Under the pieces are notes generated by a model. The model ran no database searches. It worked only from the letters and a program-made list of their open reading frames with translations, and was not told where the DNA came from. From assembly GCF_013426895.1 (NCBI RefSeq), contig NZ_AP023177.1:124001-188000 (forward strand): DNA of 64,000 nt, written 5' to 3'. Origin of the DNA: Paraburkholderia largidicola. GTDB taxonomy: Bacteria > Pseudomonadota > Gammaproteobacteria > Burkholderiales > Burkholderiaceae. The position numbers were made by a program, and so were the translations under genes. Below are positions 48,350-57,072 of the stretch, in pieces (the first letter of the stretch is position 1; the number at the start of each line of letters is the position of its first letter).

Positions 48350-49744
48350 TCACGAAACATCGGTGGTGTCTGGTTCCGAGTCGCTGCTGCCATTCTCGTC
48401 CCCGGTAACCCGATATTCCACAAGCCGGTTGTATAGGGTCTTGAGACTGATGCCCAATACGTCCGCCGCACGCACCTTTACACCACCACACTGCTCGAGC
48501 GTCGCAAGTATCAACTGACGATCAGCTTCTTCAAGCGACATGCCGAACGGGATGTTGACTGTCGAACTGGTGGCGGGTGTCGCCAGTGAAATCTGAACGG
48601 GCACCACAGCGGTGCTGCCTGACTCCCGTGTGGACATGATGTGGGCGCGTTGCACGTAGTTTCTGAGTTCGCGCACGTTACCGGGCCACTCATACGAACG
48701 CAGGAGATCTTGCACGGCAGGCGGAAAACGCTTTTGTGTGCCATGCCGCTCATTGAGTTCGTCAAGGAATGACTGCGCGAGTAGTTCGATATCATCGCCG
48801 CGGTCGGCCAGTGGCGGCAGATTAATCGGGAAGACATTTAGCCGATGATACAGGTCGAGGCGCAGCTTTCCTGCCTCCACAGCCTGCTCCGGATCGCGGT
48901 TGGTAGCGGCGATCAGGCGCACGTCGGTGGCGATTTCCTTCGTCGTTCCAACGCGCATGAAGAGGCCTGTTTCGAGCACCCGCAGCAGCTTGACCTGAAG
49001 CTCGATCGGCATCTCGGTAATCTCATCGAGAAAGAGCGTGCCGCCGTTGGCGCGTTCGAAATAACCTATGTGCTGCCGGTCGGCCCCCGTGAACGCGCCG
49101 CGCTCATGTCCGAACATTTCCGACTCGATCAGCTTCGGCGACATCGCACCGCAGTTGAGTGCTATGAATTCCCGTTTGTGACGCGCGCTCATCTGGTGGA
49201 TAGTTTGCGCAGCGACTTCCTTGCCGGTGCCGGACTTGCCCACGAGCATCACCGACAGCGAGGTCGGCGCCACCCGGCTGATCTGGTCGTACACCACCTG
49301 CATCGCCTGCGAACTGCCAACCATCGACCCGAATCTGCCTATGCGACGTAGTTCGCCGCGCAGCGCGCCGATTTCGGCCATGAGGTCGCCAGTGCGTGGC
49401 AGCCGGCCCAGAATCGCGGTCACGCGCTGAAGGTCGACTGGCTTGACCAGATAGTCAGTGGCACCTGCTTTTAACGCATCAACAGCAGATTCGACCGTCG
49501 CATGCCCCGTGATCACGACAAACACTACGCCGGAACGTGGATCGAGATTGCCGAAAAGCTCAAATCCCGAACCGTCCGGAAGCTGGAGATCAACAAACAC
49601 GATATCGGGCGTTTGCCGCACGATCTGGTCGCAGGCTTCGTACAGGTTACCCGCCACGGATACAGTCAGTCCTTCTTCCGCGACGATTGTCGCGAGCGCT
49701 TCGCGGGTAGCGGCGTCGTCGTCAACGATCAGTGCATGTGCCAT
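48350..49744 (-). CDS. Sigma-54-dependent response regulator (NtrC family)
   Basis: A 464-residue regulator with three domains. The receiver (1-120) has D52 in VFVDLQLPDGSG and K in YLVKPVD. The AAA+ domain (about 140-370) has Walker A GKSGTGKE, the sigma-54 contact motif GAFTGA, and LFLDEITEMP. The C-terminal Fis-type helix-turn-helix (about 415-450) has VKVRAADVLGISLKTLYNRL. It should activate RpoN promoters; targets and the partner kinase are unknown. No kinase gene is adjacent. Confidence 0.92.
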   Translation of the reverse strand: MAHALIVDDDAATREALATIVAEEGLTVSVAGNLYEACDQIVRQTPDIVFVDLQLPDGSGFELFGNLDPRSGVVFVVITGHATVESAVDALKAGATDYLVKPVDLQRVTAILGRLPRTGDLMAEIGALRGELRRIGRFGSMVGSSQAMQVVYDQISRVAPTSLSVMLVGKSGTGKEVAAQTIHQMSARHKREFIALNCGAMSPKLIESEMFGHERGAFTGADRQHIGYFERANGGTLFLDEITEMPIELQVKLLRVLETGLFMRVGTTKEIATDVRLIAATNRDPEQAVEAGKLRLDLYHRLNVFPINLPPLADRGDDIELLAQSFLDELNERHGTQKRFPPAVQDLLRSYEWPGNVRELRNYVQRAHIMSTRESGSTAVVPVQISLATPATSSTVNIPFGMSLEEADRQLILATLEQCGGVKVRAADVLGISLKTLYNRLVEYRVTGDENGSSDSEPDTTDVS

Positions 49745-49894
49745 GGGAGCGAGGCGAATCCAATTGTAAATCCGAGTGTAGTCGTGGCGAGATTACAGGC
49801 ATTGACGGCATGGGAACTGACCAGTCGCGCACCGCAGGTCGCCTTGATCCATTGTGCCGCACGGCGCCCTAAAGGAAAAAGACCAGTGGTTTCA

Positions 49895-50545
49895 TCATTC
49901 GCCAAGCATGGCAAGCGTATCGCCGAATCCGCCCCGGGCTTTCGACGCGCGCCGTGCACTTGTAACGACTCGTGGCGCGGCGCTCCAGGCGATTGTTGTC
50001 CCGGTCGCAATCAACATGTCCACAAGCGCGACATCCTCGCTACACGCGATCGGCGGAATTCCGCCCGCCCGCCGATATGCCCGGGCCGACACACCCAGAT
50101 TCGCACCGTGCACGTGACGGTGCCCGTCGGCGTCCACATACGACCGGTAAAACGCCGCGCGCGTGGCGGCGTCTTGCTCTCGCCAGTTATCGACTACTAT
50201 CACGCCGCAGACCGCTTCAGCCCTTAACGCCAGTTGCGCGACCAGCCAGTCCGGCGCCACGCGACTGTCAGCGTCGGTAAAGGCAAGCCAGCGTGCGCCG
50301 TTCTCGAGCATGGCCGATGCTCCGAGTGCGCGCGCCACACCAACATTGCGCGCGTCGACGGAAAGCGTTCCAACGCCGGATCGCGCCGCAATCCGCGCGG
50401 ATCGATCGGTGCATGCGTCTAGCACGACCATGACTGCGACCTCCTCGCCGTTGAGTCCCGGGTGCCGGGCAGCCCGTCTGATCGCCCGAAGGCAGGCAGG
50501 GAGAAATCGTTCTTCGTTATGTGCGGGGATCACAATGCCGAGCAT
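49895..50545 (-). CDS. Family 2 glycosyltransferase
   Basis: A 216-residue GT-A fold enzyme: the start GIVIPAHNEERFLPACLRAI and the metal/sugar-nucleotide motif LAFTDADSRVAPDWL are diagnostic, with VVVLDACTDRSARIA between. It is shorter than most members and has no membrane helix. The acceptor is unknown. A 150-base gap separates it from the regulator gene. Confidence 0.85.
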   Translation of the reverse strand: MLGIVIPAHNEERFLPACLRAIRRAARHPGLNGEEVAVMVVLDACTDRSARIAARSGVGTLSVDARNVGVARALGASAMLENGARWLAFTDADSRVAPDWLVAQLALRAEAVCGVIVVDNWREQDAATRAAFYRSYVDADGHRHVHGANLGVSARAYRRAGGIPPIACSEDVALVDMLIATGTTIAWSAAPRVVTSARRASKARGGFGDTLAMLGE

Positions 50546-50646
50546 ACCGTGCCTCTAAGCAAACAGAATGTATTCACATGGCCCGGTCAGCCAGATTCAA
50601 TAAAACATACGACTCGGCGACCGGACCTTCCCTTCGATTCCGCCAT

Positions 50647-51525
50647 TTACTTCGTCGCGATTTCCTGACCGGTGCCCAGATCGGCACCCGTCGTGGGATC
50701 AACTTCGGTGTTTGAAGCGGTTCGGGCGGCCATGGCCTTCAGTGTCGCGAGATCCGACTTCGGTACATTCACCTGCGCCGTGCCGTCACCGCCATCGACG
50801 GCAGGCTTCGGATCGCCGTCAAACTGCCATTCGGGTCCTTCGTTCCACGGGCCGCGTACATCGTCGCCCTTGGAAAGATCGAAATAGACGCTGGTAAATT
50901 TCGGATCACCGGGGAGCTTGCCCTGCGGAAAGTTGGGCTGGATCGAATGCAGTGCTTTTTCAAATGACTTCTGGTGTGCGATTTCGCGAGTCATCAGGAA
51001 ACCGAGCGCGTCCTTGATGCCCGCGTCGTCGGTGACGTTGATCAGCCGTTCGTAGATAATCTTGGCGCGCGCCTCGGCGGCGATGTTCGACCGCAGATCG
51101 GCGGTCGGTTCGCCGATGGTATCGATGTAGGCCGCACTCCAGGGGACGCCCGCCGAGTTGGTAAGGGCAGGGCCTCCGCCATAGAGCAGGGCGGTGGTGT
51201 GCGAATCGTTGCCGCCGCCCGTAAGCGAGCGGTACAGGTCAGCTTCCTTCTCGACGGCTTCCGCTATTTGCCCCTTGGCACCCTTGTTCAGCATGGCGAC
51301 GATCGAGCCGATCACCTCCAGATGACTGAGTTCCTCGGTGGCGATGTCGAACAGCATGTCCTTGCGACCGGGGTCGTCTTCAGCGACGGCCTGCGTGAAG
51401 TATCGGCAGGCGGCAGCGAGTTCGCCCTGTGGACCGCCAAACTGTTCGAGCAGCAGGTTGGCAAGACCTGGGTTGGGGGCAGCGACGCGGACGGTGTATT
51501 GCAGGCGTTTGTTGTGCGCAAACAT
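50647..51525 (-). CDS. Manganese catalase
   Basis: A 292-residue non-haem catalase that breaks down hydrogen peroxide at a di-manganese site. The ligand motifs are visible: a glutamate near residue 35, FDIATEELSHLE (E64/E65 and H68), a second glutamate region (SNIAAEARAKIIYERLI) and REIAHQKSFEKAL with the second histidine. The length is normal. AAGGAGTGACTC precedes the ATG. The Asp/Gly-rich C-terminus is usual for the family. Confidence 0.93.
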   Translation of the reverse strand: MFAHNKRLQYTVRVAAPNPGLANLLLEQFGGPQGELAAACRYFTQAVAEDDPGRKDMLFDIATEELSHLEVIGSIVAMLNKGAKGQIAEAVEKEADLYRSLTGGGNDSHTTALLYGGGPALTNSAGVPWSAAYIDTIGEPTADLRSNIAAEARAKIIYERLINVTDDAGIKDALGFLMTREIAHQKSFEKALHSIQPNFPQGKLPGDPKFTSVYFDLSKGDDVRGPWNEGPEWQFDGDPKPAVDGGDGTAQVNVPKSDLATLKAMAARTASNTEVDPTTGADLGTGQEIATK

Positions 51526-51968
51526 GAGTCACTCCTTTTTCGAAGACAAAAAGATCCCCGCGGCGCGAAGAAAAGCGCCAGCAGGTAATCAACGGAGATT
51601 GCCCAAGCAGCAGATCGGTCAGCTGACCGACCGGCACCCGGAGTCGGGCGCTCGGGTCTCGGGACCAAAGTCCCGGCCAGGGATGCGGTGCGAGTGTTCC
51701 GCTTCACTGTGAAGGCTCGCTCCGCCCATACAGCATGAGGTGTGCCTCAATGCGTGATCGACACGGTCGCGGCGCACCTCTTGCCCGGGCGAAGCAGCTC
51801 TGCTGCACAGACTCTGGTCGATGATCGCCTTCGTTGAGCAGGGCATGCGGAGAATAGCCAGGGCGCTTGAGGTTTCTGATCGTCTCCTTTGCAATGACCG
51901 GACGTCACCGTGGGTCTGCTTCGTGCTCTGACGAAACTCAGACACTTTCTTTTCCGGGGGGTATCAAG
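51526..51968. other. Intergenic region, no supportable gene
   Basis: About 440 bases between divergent genes. Only shadow frames are seen. The catalase promoter and that of the following small gene should lie here; no OxyR-type motif was recognised by eye. Confidence 0.45.
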
Positions 51969-52346
51969 ATGGAAAGCCGAAATCCAACCCGACGGAAAAT
52001 GGACAATGAAGTTCAAGGACAGGTGACGCTGCTCACCCTGCTTGTAGCTTTGCACCTGCTCGTGTTTTCCGAGGCGCGCATCTGGATGTCGAAGGCGCAG
52101 GCAGTGCATACCATGCGTCAATGGTATCCGGCCGACACGACTGTGCTTGACGTCCTGCGGCGTGTAACCATTTCGAGTCGTGCCTTACCCATCGCTGTGC
52201 GCCTCGCGGAATGCCATGGCTGCCTGCTCGACGCCGATGGCATGCGGGCCGTCTTCGACAGTCAGCAACCCATCGATTTCGATGCAGTCCAATACCGGAT
52301 CATCCGGCGTGCATGTGAAGCGGCACTGCAAGGCGACAGAAAATAG
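51969..52346 (+). CDS. Hypothetical protein, 125 aa
   Basis: Starts MESRNPTRRKMDNEVQGQVT, followed by a hydrophobic helix (LLTLLVALHLLVFSEARIWM) and helical sequence with a CHGCLLDADG motif. The G-rich stretch before the ATG may act as ribosome binding site. No family recognised. Confidence 0.5.
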   Translation: MESRNPTRRKMDNEVQGQVTLLTLLVALHLLVFSEARIWMSKAQAVHTMRQWYPADTTVLDVLRRVTISSRALPIAVRLAECHGCLLDADGMRAVFDSQQPIDFDAVQYRIIRRACEAALQGDRK

Positions 52347-52356
52347 AAGTCAGAAA

Positions 52357-52599
52357 ATGTTAACCGGCAGCCGCGTGTACTTCCAGTACGCGAGCGGAGA
52401 AGCCGACGCACACGCGTTTATCCGAGGCCGGGTGATGATGGTCACGCATTGGAAACGGCGCCTGAGGTTGCACGATGCCGCTACCGGCATTTGCTCGCTC
52501 AACCAGTTATGGGCCAGCATGGTGGCCCGAAAGCGATGTCTGTCCGAACGGCCGTTGCTCGTCGTTGACCGACCGCGGTGGCGCATGCCAACGGGATGA
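52357..52599 (+). CDS. Hypothetical protein, 80 aa
   Basis: Starts 10 bases after the preceding gene: MLTGSRVYFQYASGEADAHA, then FIRGRVMMVTHWKRRLRLHD. Basic and beta-rich in appearance. The position suggests co-transcription; ribosome binding site weak; no family recognised. Confidence 0.4.
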   Translation: MLTGSRVYFQYASGEADAHAFIRGRVMMVTHWKRRLRLHDAATGICSLNQLWASMVARKRCLSERPLLVVDRPRWRMPTG

Positions 52600-52695
52600 C
52601 GTCGGACAGCGGCGCGCGACCGGGCGCCGCGAACGTCGGGGCGGGAAGTCAGCAAACAGTCCCGACGTGCCGCACCCCAACCGGTGAAGAAAACC

Positions 52696-52809
52696 ATGGA
52701 AGACGTTTCGAAGCAGCGCGATCCGATCGCCGGGAACTTGGAGATGTGGCGCAGATCGCTCGACATGGAGATTCCCGTGGTCGACGAATTCAGATCCATT
52801 TCATGGTGA
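52696..52809 (+). CDS. Possible short protein, 37 aa
   Basis: GAAGAAAACC precedes the ATG. The product MEDVSKQRDPIAGNLEMWRR, then SLDMEIPVVDEFRSISW looks like the start of a helical protein. It may be an N-terminal fragment. Confidence 0.3.
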   Translation: MEDVSKQRDPIAGNLEMWRRSLDMEIPVVDEFRSISW

Positions 52810-53124
52810 ACACGAAGCAATTGCTGGAGCAGCTCGTGGCGACGAGAAAGGCCTGGACGGTCATCATCATGACCTAACGGCGGTTGACGATCCTTCCGGA
52901 CGGAAGATGTGCGATTGACGGTGCAGGCTTTTCTAAACTGGGCCGAACACGGTTTGCGGGCGTCGATTTATCTGGCCCCAAAACAGTAAATTGATTTAGT
53001 CAATCTTCAAGATTGTTGAGGGGGACCGGGCAAAGATCGAATCTGAAAATATAAATAGTTTATCTAACTAAATCGTAGAGGCTGCCACTGGATTTCATAT
53101 CTAAGATAGTTCACGAAATGATGC
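52810..53124. other. AT-rich intergenic region
   Basis: About 315 bases; 52980-53120 is clearly AT-rich compared with the window. No gene seen. It marks the left edge of the toxin-antitoxin cluster. Confidence 0.45.
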
Positions 53125-53505
53125 TTAGTGAATGTCATGCATATACGCGACTTCAAGTTCACCAGCGAGCTGGCTTAGTCTCTTGTCTAATGTCCAGAGT
53201 AACGCCCCGGGAGTCATTAATGTCGACGCCAGCAGCGTCAAGTCGCTGCTACCGCAGCCTCGACCGTAAAGCTGTCTGGCATCGATCAACTCCATGACCT
53301 CGGCCCATGTCGGGTGCTTCGCATGTTGCAGCAGCCCGATGTCGTGAAGTGTCCGCGCCCGGGGAGCGGGCGGTGTGCCACAGGCGAGTTCAACAAGCAC
53401 GACTGGATGAGTAACGGCCTCGTCGTTTGTGACCAATTGAACAAGTCTCGAATTGACCCGACGGAAATGATCAACCCACACCGATGTATCGATGAGGACG
53501 CTCAT
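53125..53505 (-). CDS. vapC: VapC-type PIN-domain toxin
   Basis: A 126-residue PIN ribonuclease. The acidic metal-binding residues are in place: D6 in [15 protein letters not shown]39 in [11 protein letters not shown]88 in [10 protein letters not shown] and D107 in LLWTLDKRL. VapC toxins cut tRNA or rRNA. It overlaps the antitoxin gene by four bases, the usual arrangement. Confidence 0.92.
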   Translation of the reverse strand: MSVLIDTSVWVDHFRRVNSRLVQLVTNDEAVTHPVVLVELACGTPPAPRARTLHDIGLLQHAKHPTWAEVMELIDARQLYGRGCGSSDLTLLASTLMTPGALLWTLDKRLSQLAGELEVAYMHDIH

Positions 53506-53708
53506 TGAGTAGAAGGCTCAGAGCGGCGCCGCGGGATGTCGGGCATATCGGGCACGGTGCCTCCGAGGGCTGCCAGACGCTTTCCCGCCTGAACCCGAAC
53601 GAATGTCTGCATCGCGACCCGAAACAGATCGGCTTTATCCATCTCTGGATCAGCAAGCTCGAGCGCACGCTCGTAAAGGTTATCATCGATCGTAACCGTG
53701 GTCCGCAT
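53502..53708 (-). CDS. vapB: VapB-type antitoxin
   Basis: A 68-residue antitoxin. The N-terminus [20 protein letters not shown] is a ribbon-helix-helix DNA-binding domain of the VapB type; the C-terminal tail ([13 protein letters not shown]) is the toxin-binding part. GGAG precedes the ATG at 53708. It should repress its own operon through the palindrome just upstream. Confidence 0.9.
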   Translation of the reverse strand: MRTTVTIDDNLYERALELADPEMDKADLFRVAMQTFVRVQAGKRLAALGGTVPDMPDIPRRRSEPSTQ

Positions 53709-53721
53709 ACTGATTCTCCAA

Positions 53722-53741
53722 TTGATGCCAATTCGCATCAA
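53722..53741. promoter_or_regulatory. Palindromic operator of the vapBC operon
   Basis: TTGATGCCAATTCGCATCAA is a 20-base inverted repeat with one mismatched pair, ending 14 bases before the vapB start. Its position is that of the autoregulatory operator in VapBC systems. Confidence 0.7.
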
Positions 53742-54002
53742 TCATAGCATCACACAGTCTGACTGTAAATGTCTAGCGCCATGCTTCCGGCTTGGAGGCT
53801 CGGGCCACAGGCGCTCCCGGTAGACGGAGACTGTCCGATAGAGTCAATATGATCAGACCCCAAAACGGTGATAAATAACCTTATGTAAAATCAAGGATTG
53901 CAACTGAATCTGTTGATGCCCCCGCTGCGCCGGTGGTATCAGTTAAGCGTCTCCGTCGAGGAGCAAAGCGTCGAGGCGAGGCTAGCCGACCACCACCATA
54001 AT

Positions 54003-54476
54003 CTAGGAGGGTCCGACCGGCGGCATCACAAAGAGGCGCTCGTCCCACACCACGGGTTGCGGCTCGGTCACGGCAATCCGCGTCGCGTCGGGGTGTGCGG
54101 GATTGACGAGCACGTTGAACTCCGCACGGACGACGACGGAAGGTACGATCAGGAGCGCGCTGCGCGACTCGGTCAGCCAGGCGTCGCCGAACTCCCTTGC
54201 CGCCCGCAGTGCTGGCGCATCCCATCCCCCCGGCAACGATTCGGCCGAATGGCGTTCGACGCGAATATCGTCGGGAACAGCTGCTTCAACCCATCCGTGT
54301 GTCTTCGGTACCTTGCCGATGCGCGCATGAACAAGAACCTCGAGCATCGCACCGGCGAAGGTCGACGCGGCGTAGATGACCGGTCGCCCCGGGCTATTGA
54401 AGCGGCCGCCCACCAGCATCGCGCCGGTGCCACTCCACACCGTGTGTCGAGTATCAGCGATTCGAAACAACTTCAC
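54003..54476 (-). CDS. RES-domain toxin (NAD-degrading)
   Basis: A 157-residue RES protein: FRIADTRHTVWSGTGAMLVG, the GGRFNSPGRPVIYAAS block and the AMLEVLVHARIG helix match the family. Characterised members destroy NAD. It overlaps the antitoxin gene by four bases. Length is normal and no disruption is seen. Confidence 0.88.
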   Translation of the reverse strand: MKLFRIADTRHTVWSGTGAMLVGGRFNSPGRPVIYAASTFAGAMLEVLVHARIGKVPKTHGWVEAAVPDDIRVERHSAESLPGGWDAPALRAAREFGDAWLTESRSALLIVPSVVVRAEFNVLVNPAHPDATRIAVTEPQPVVWDERLFVMPPVGPS

Positions 54477-54901
54477 GCCGGCAACCCATAAAACAGTTTC
54501 CAGAGCAGCTCTTCGACCCGGCGCGCGCCGAGTTCGGTCAGCGCAACATCGAGCGGCGCCCGTCCCTCGAGCTCCGGGTGCGGCGTCGACAGGAATTCCC
54601 GCGCGTCCTCTTCGTCGTTCCAGACATAGGTCGTCGTCGCGACGATCCTGGCCAGCCGCTCAGTCTTTTCCGATTCGTCTGGCGTCAGCCGATCGCGACG
54701 CCGCTTATAGGTCGCTTCGGGGATGATACGAGCAAGTAACGTACGCCGGGCGTCGGCACCTTGCGTCGCATGTTCGACGCCCGCGCGCAGCGCAGACTTG
54801 GGCAGGCCGTCGCGGACAAGTGCCTCGAGTTCCGCGAGCGTGTGCGGAACCTGCCGCAGTTCCATGACCGCGGCCACTGCTTCAGGCGTAATCAGTGACA
54901 T
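54473..54901 (-). CDS. Xre/MbcA/ParS-type antitoxin of the RES toxin
   Basis: A 142-residue antitoxin. The N-terminal half (LRQVPHTLAELEALVRDGLP) and the core RIIPEATYKRRRDRLTPDES, then ERLARIVATTTYVWND are characteristic of this group, which ends in the toxin-binding MbcA/ParS region (PLDVALTELGARRVEELLWK). It is the first gene of the operon and should be autoregulatory. Confidence 0.88.
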   Translation of the reverse strand: MSLITPEAVAAVMELRQVPHTLAELEALVRDGLPKSALRAGVEHATQGADARRTLLARIIPEATYKRRRDRLTPDESEKTERLARIVATTTYVWNDEEDAREFLSTPHPELEGRAPLDVALTELGARRVEELLWKLFYGLPA

Positions 54902-54917
54902 GCGACTCCCGAATAGA

Positions 54918-54953
54918 GTATCAGTTGATACCTAATCATAGCGCAAATGATAC
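54918..54953. promoter_or_regulatory. Probable operator of the RES/Xre operon
   Basis: GTATCAGTTGATAC at 54918-54931 is an inverted repeat (GTATCA/TGATAC, two-base spacer). A further TGATAC half-site ends at 54953. The position, just upstream of the antitoxin ATG, is right for autoregulation. Confidence 0.6.
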
Positions 54954-55156
54954 CGTCCGCAAAACCATCTTCAATCTAGCGGGCTCCAGCGGAGAGCCTC
55001 TGGAGGCGGCTACCTCGTCATCGTCCGTGCCTGGAGAATCGCCCACATAGCATGACAGCACGTCAAGGCCTACAAAAATTTTTCATACAGGAAACGCTCA
55101 AGCAATTAAGCATCCGCTGGCGACAGAAGTCGCAACGGGCATACGGATAAACCATT

Positions 55157-55257
55157 TATAGTGCACTGCACAAGCCCGTGCGATCGGTGGGAGCGATCTG
55201 ACGGTCATGTTATAGCGCACTGCACAAGCCCCGTCCGATCAGCAAGTGCGATCCGAC
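55157..55257. repeat. Tandem imperfect direct repeat, two copies of about 46 bases
   Basis: Copy one (55157-55202) and copy two (55211-55257) both start TATAG(T/C)GCACTGCACAAG and continue through a GATCGG- or CCGATC-containing segment to GCGATC(T/C)GAC. Start-to-start distance is 54 bases. It lies in the gap between the RES/Xre operon and a small gene. Confidence 0.7.
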
Positions 55258-55365
55258 AACCGCGTCCGGCATTCCCGGGTTGCGGACAGACATGCCGCTG
55301 AAGGTGAGTCGCCACGCCTGTCAGCTTCGCCCAGTTTCTGTCTACATCGTCAAAATGAGGTTCCC

Positions 55366-55521
55366 GTGAAATACCTTACCCGCATCGCCGCGTCTGGAGC
55401 ACTCATGGTCGTCGCTCTCGCTATCGTCACCTTCGCCCAGATCAAGTTCGCGCCGCAATCCGCAGACAACAACCCGCTCGCGCGGATCGTCCTGAACGTC
55501 GAGTCGCAACTGAACGGCTGA
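55366..55521 (+). CDS. Small single-helix membrane or secreted protein, 51 aa
   Basis: A GTG start at 55366 with ATGAGG five bases upstream gives VKYLTRIAASGALMVVALAI, then VTFAQIKFAPQSADNNPLAR. The N-terminal helix is a signal or anchor. An ATG in another frame at 55356 stops after four codons. A strong terminator follows. Function unknown. Confidence 0.55.
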   Translation: MKYLTRIAASGALMVVALAIVTFAQIKFAPQSADNNPLARIVLNVESQLNG

Positions 55522-55562
55522 GTGACTCCACCGCTATATATAGCCCGCACCCGCAGGCAAAG

Positions 55563-55599
55563 AAAAACCCGCCAGGCTCCGAAGAGAACTGGCGGGTTT
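55563..55599 (+). terminator. Rho-independent terminator
   Basis: Stem AAACCCGCCAG ... CTGGCGGGTTT with a loop of about 14 bases, located 42 bases after the small gene at 55366-55521. Symmetric, so it may also end minus-strand transcripts from 55617-55790. Confidence 0.85.
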
Positions 55600-55616
55600 G
55601 AGCTCTGAATTCGGAT

Positions 55617-55790
55617 TCACATACCAGCCGACGATAACAGAGTTGCCGCCTGCTCAGGCTCCTCCAGCGACCAGTCAGCCTCCATGTCCACGGCATCCAA
55701 CCCCTTGGGCAGGTCGCCAATCGTCAATTCGAGACGCTTCATCGCGGCCTCGTGAGACAGGCAATCCTCCCCCTTCGACGTTTCGATCAT
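55617..55790 (-). CDS. Possible protein C-terminus, 57 aa
   Basis: The minus-strand frame reads MIETSKGEDCLSHEAAMKRL, then ELTIGDLPKGLDAVDMEADW and ends SSAGM. The in-frame codons before the ATG (LALDQCGDTLFKFL) also look genuine but meet a stop without a start. This is therefore either a short gene or, more likely, the end of a truncated one. It ends near the shared terminator. Confidence 0.4.
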   Translation of the reverse strand: MIETSKGEDCLSHEAAMKRLELTIGDLPKGLDAVDMEADWSLEEPEQAATLLSSAGM

Positions 55791-56039
55791 CAGAAACTTG
55801 AAGAGCGTGTCGCCACACTGATCCAGCGCAAGCCCGCCCTTCCCGCCTTGCGCAAATTGTCACCGCGCACCCTAAAGGCATGGTCGAATCCAGAATTTTT
55901 GCAGCGGCCTCCTGCGCAAACTTAAATCTTTTCGGCTCGCAAAACATAGGATTACGAATTAAAAAGCGATCAATCAGCCTCGCGTAAAGGCCTTGGTAGT
56001 TTTAGAGAATTAATCAAAACTATCCCGGGCCGCGGCTAC

Positions 56040-56285
56040 GTGCTCTTTCTCAAGCAACCGCATCGGGATGGTTCTGAAATATCAATTCCTTCAACGACGG
56101 GAGTACGTCCGCGTTTGCAAATAAAGCTGATTGGCCGCGAAGCAGAACTGCGCAAAATTTTCGAGCTTCTCGATCGATGTCGTATCGTAACGCTCGTGGG
56201 TATAGGCGGCGTGGGAAAGTCCAAACTAGCCGCGGCTGTTGCGAATGAAGCGCATCAAGGCTTACGTTCGCTGTTGTCCGCCTAA
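56040..56285 (+). pseudogene. Truncated STAND/NB-ARC ATPase fragment
   Basis: The 81-residue frame contains KLIGREAELRKIFELLDRCR and the P-loop VTLVGIGGVGKSKLAAAVAN, the start of a STAND NTPase as in LuxR/AfsR-type regulators. It then runs out after HQGLRSLLSA. Full proteins have several hundred more residues. The break lies 88 bases from the end of the ParE-type gene on the other strand. Confidence 0.6.
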
Positions 56286-56373
56286 CGTGAAGGCGCCGCC
56301 CAGCTTAGAAAAAAATTCTCGAGCGGTGAATGAATACCTCTTCGAGCTCGCTTCGGAATACTCGTCCTTCAGG

Positions 56374-56757
56374 TCAAGGACTCCTGATTTCCGTGTCGGC
56401 CGCGTCACGTCGTTGTGGCTTACAACAGCCGCAGCACGATTCTTTGGAGAAGGCCCAGCAGATCGCGTCGAGTTCGACGACGAGGTGCATGTAAATGGTA
56501 TCGTCCCGCACCTGATAGATGATCCGGTTCTTGCCAGAAACGGCTTGTCGAAAACTGTCATCGACGAAGCCCTCGAGTTCAGCGGGGACGTAGCCGCTTT
56601 CGGAAAACTGACGGATGTGCGCGACAGTTTGCTGGAGCTGCGCCGACGTCTGTCTCCATGTCTCCCACCCGAACGTTCGAACTATGTAACTTCTCAGCTC
56701 ATCGATGCCGATTCGGGCGGTCGGCAGGATGCGGTACTTCAACAGCGGGGCTGACAT
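56374..56757 (-). CDS. ParE/RelE-type toxin with atypical C-terminus
   Basis: A 127-residue protein. Residues 1-102 match the ParE/RelE fold (LLKYRILPTARIGIDELRSY, VDDSFRQAVSGKNRIIYQVR, VVELDAICW). The family normally ends with a short HxxRD(x)n R-rich tail. Here the last about 25 residues (FSKESCCGCCKPQRRDAADT) are unrelated and cysteine-rich, probably from a recombination junction with the STAND fragment. Activity is doubtful. TAATG overlap with the antitoxin. Confidence 0.75.
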   Translation of the reverse strand: MSAPLLKYRILPTARIGIDELRSYIVRTFGWETWRQTSAQLQQTVAHIRQFSESGYVPAELEGFVDDSFRQAVSGKNRIIYQVRDDTIYMHLVVELDAICWAFSKESCCGCCKPQRRDAADTEIRSP

Positions 56758-57041
56758 TAGCGAAGCTTCTCGTGGCGGTCGAGTTCGTTAAGCTCCGCAA
56801 AGAATTCGTCGCCGTCGATGTGATCTGCGCGGTCGATCTGTTTTTGGCCGATGGCCAGGATCTTCAAGAGTGCGATTGTCTGTTGCGTCGCTTCATACGT
56901 CCGCACATCCTGAACAACCAGCTTTGCTTCGCCGTTCTGCGTGATGATGAGCGGCTCTCCCGATTCGGTCAGGTCCTTGACGATTTGTGCCGCTTCGCTC
57001 TTGAGGTAGCTGATTGGCTTTACGTGATCGGCGATATGCAT
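56757..57041 (-). CDS. Phd/YefM-type antitoxin
   Basis: A 94-residue antitoxin: VKPISYLKSEAAQIVKDLTE, SGEPLIITQNGEAKLVVQDV is the classical Phd/YefM domain. GGAG is correctly spaced for the ATG at 57041, so the upstream in-frame ATG (57053) is not preferred. It is the first gene of the operon. Confidence 0.9.
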   Translation of the reverse strand: MHIADHVKPISYLKSEAAQIVKDLTESGEPLIITQNGEAKLVVQDVRTYEATQQTIALLKILAIGQKQIDRADHIDGDEFFAELNELDRHEKLR

Positions 57042-57056
57042 CCACTGCTCCATTGC

Positions 57057-57072
57057 TGGTCTGATAGGACCA
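57057..57072. promoter_or_regulatory. Probable operator of the Phd/ParE operon
   Basis: Inverted repeat TGGTC-TGATAG-GACCA located 16 bases upstream of the antitoxin start; a related half (GACCATTATCGGTCC) follows at about 57080. Expected position of an autoregulatory site. Confidence 0.55.
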
